A stretch of 45,344 nucleotides of DNA, taken from positions 1 to 45,344 of the forward strand of contig JAAAIG010000026.1 in assembly GCA_015852425.1 (NCBI GenBank), given 5' to 3'. Position 1 is the stretch's first letter. Every line of letters begins with the position of its first letter. Below the pieces are notes generated by a model, which did no database searches, had not been told where the DNA came from, and saw only the letters and a list, made by a program, of their open reading frames with translations. Source of the stretch: Gryganskiella cystojenkinii. Its lineage: Eukaryota > Mortierellomycota > Mortierellomycetes > Mortierellales > Mortierellaceae. Position numbers and translations under genes: made by a program. Shown here piece after piece: positions 45,184-45,344 of this stretch.

Positions 45184-45344
45184 ATGCCTCCAATACTTCA
45201 ACGACTCTTTTCTCTAAAATCTGTTCGTACTGTCACAGTCCTCTCGGGTACGGCCACCGCCCTCTACCTCATCGATACCCACAAGAACGCCAAGGCCTTT
45301 CAACGGACAGCACGGACGGCTTGGAACGGGTATTGTATTTTAAT
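45184..45344 (+). CDS. N-terminus of probable ABC1/ADCK-family kinase, cut by window
   Basis: The ATG at 45184 follows a CT-rich leader. It encodes MPPILQRLFSLKSVRTVTVL, then a hydrophobic stretch (SGTATALYLIDT) and AFQRTARTAWNG. A basic N-terminus, a membrane-like helix and this last motif resemble the start of mitochondrial ABC1/ADCK1 (Mcp2-type) proteins, where a similar 'RT-R-W/Y-G' segment precedes the kinase-like fold. A donor-like GTATTG at 45330 could end exon 1 at 45329. Only about 49 codons are visible, so the family call is tentative. Confidence 0.45.
   Translation, partial: MPPILQRLFSLKSVRTVTVLSGTATALYLIDTHKNAKAFQRTARTAWNGYCIL

Noticed and set aside
1..45344. tRNA or rRNA genes
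   Set aside because: Reading for A/B-box (GGTTCGANNCC) and cloverleaf patterns found nothing convincing; a covariance-model scan would settle it.

Overview
The window looks like nuclear DNA of an early-diverging filamentous fungus, most likely Mortierellomycotina. That placement is inference from gene style: many short GT-AG introns (mostly about 75-250 bp), serine/proline/glutamine-rich coding sequence, CT-rich leaders, an actin-fold/Hsp70-like/kelch gene mix, and fungal-only PEX8. No prokaryotic operon signals, tRNA, rRNA or CRISPR array were seen. I rebuilt the gene models by hand by joining open frames at GT/AG sites whose phases agree; every junction used here keeps frame.

Left part (1-12 kb): a 335-codon open frame on the minus strand runs off the left edge and resembles a LINE ORF1/gag-like RNA-binding protein. 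A possible small-protein remnant follows (1.6-1.9 kb). A two-exon bZIP transcription factor (2.7-5.6 kb, minus) has about 6.4 kb of gene-poor, strand-asymmetric DNA upstream of it, including a perfect AP-1/Gcn4-type palindrome.

Middle (12-30.3 kb): a kelch-repeat single-pass membrane protein (minus) is divergent from a three-exon Hsp70-like ATPase (plus) with a long disordered N-terminus. Then come decayed gene fragments (19.4-20.8 kb), followed by RTF1 (minus, five exons) and PEX8 (plus, eight exons), which share a 237-bp divergent promoter with an E-box. After PEX8 lies a broken membrane-protein gene (28.2-29.6 kb) and an inverted copy of part of the 19.7-20.0 kb fragment.

Right part (30.4-45.3 kb): four minus-strand genes in a row: a 1641-residue polyQ/coiled-coil protein with a seven-copy 33-bp repeat and a 10-N assembly gap, ARP8 (INO80 subunit, six exons), cystathionine gamma-lyase (three exons, with a 1.2-kb intron) and a UXT-like prefoldin (five exons). 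A plus-strand gene starting at 45184, probably an ABC1/ADCK-family kinase, runs off the right edge. UXT and this gene share a divergent promoter with an inverted-repeat E-box.

The functional genes are unrelated in pathway (transcription elongation, chromatin remodelling, peroxisome import, sulphur amino-acid metabolism, chaperone). I see no defence, biosynthetic or other new multi-gene system. The more unusual items are the decayed repeat family, the LINE-like ORF, the hendecad minisatellite and the architecture of some proteins.
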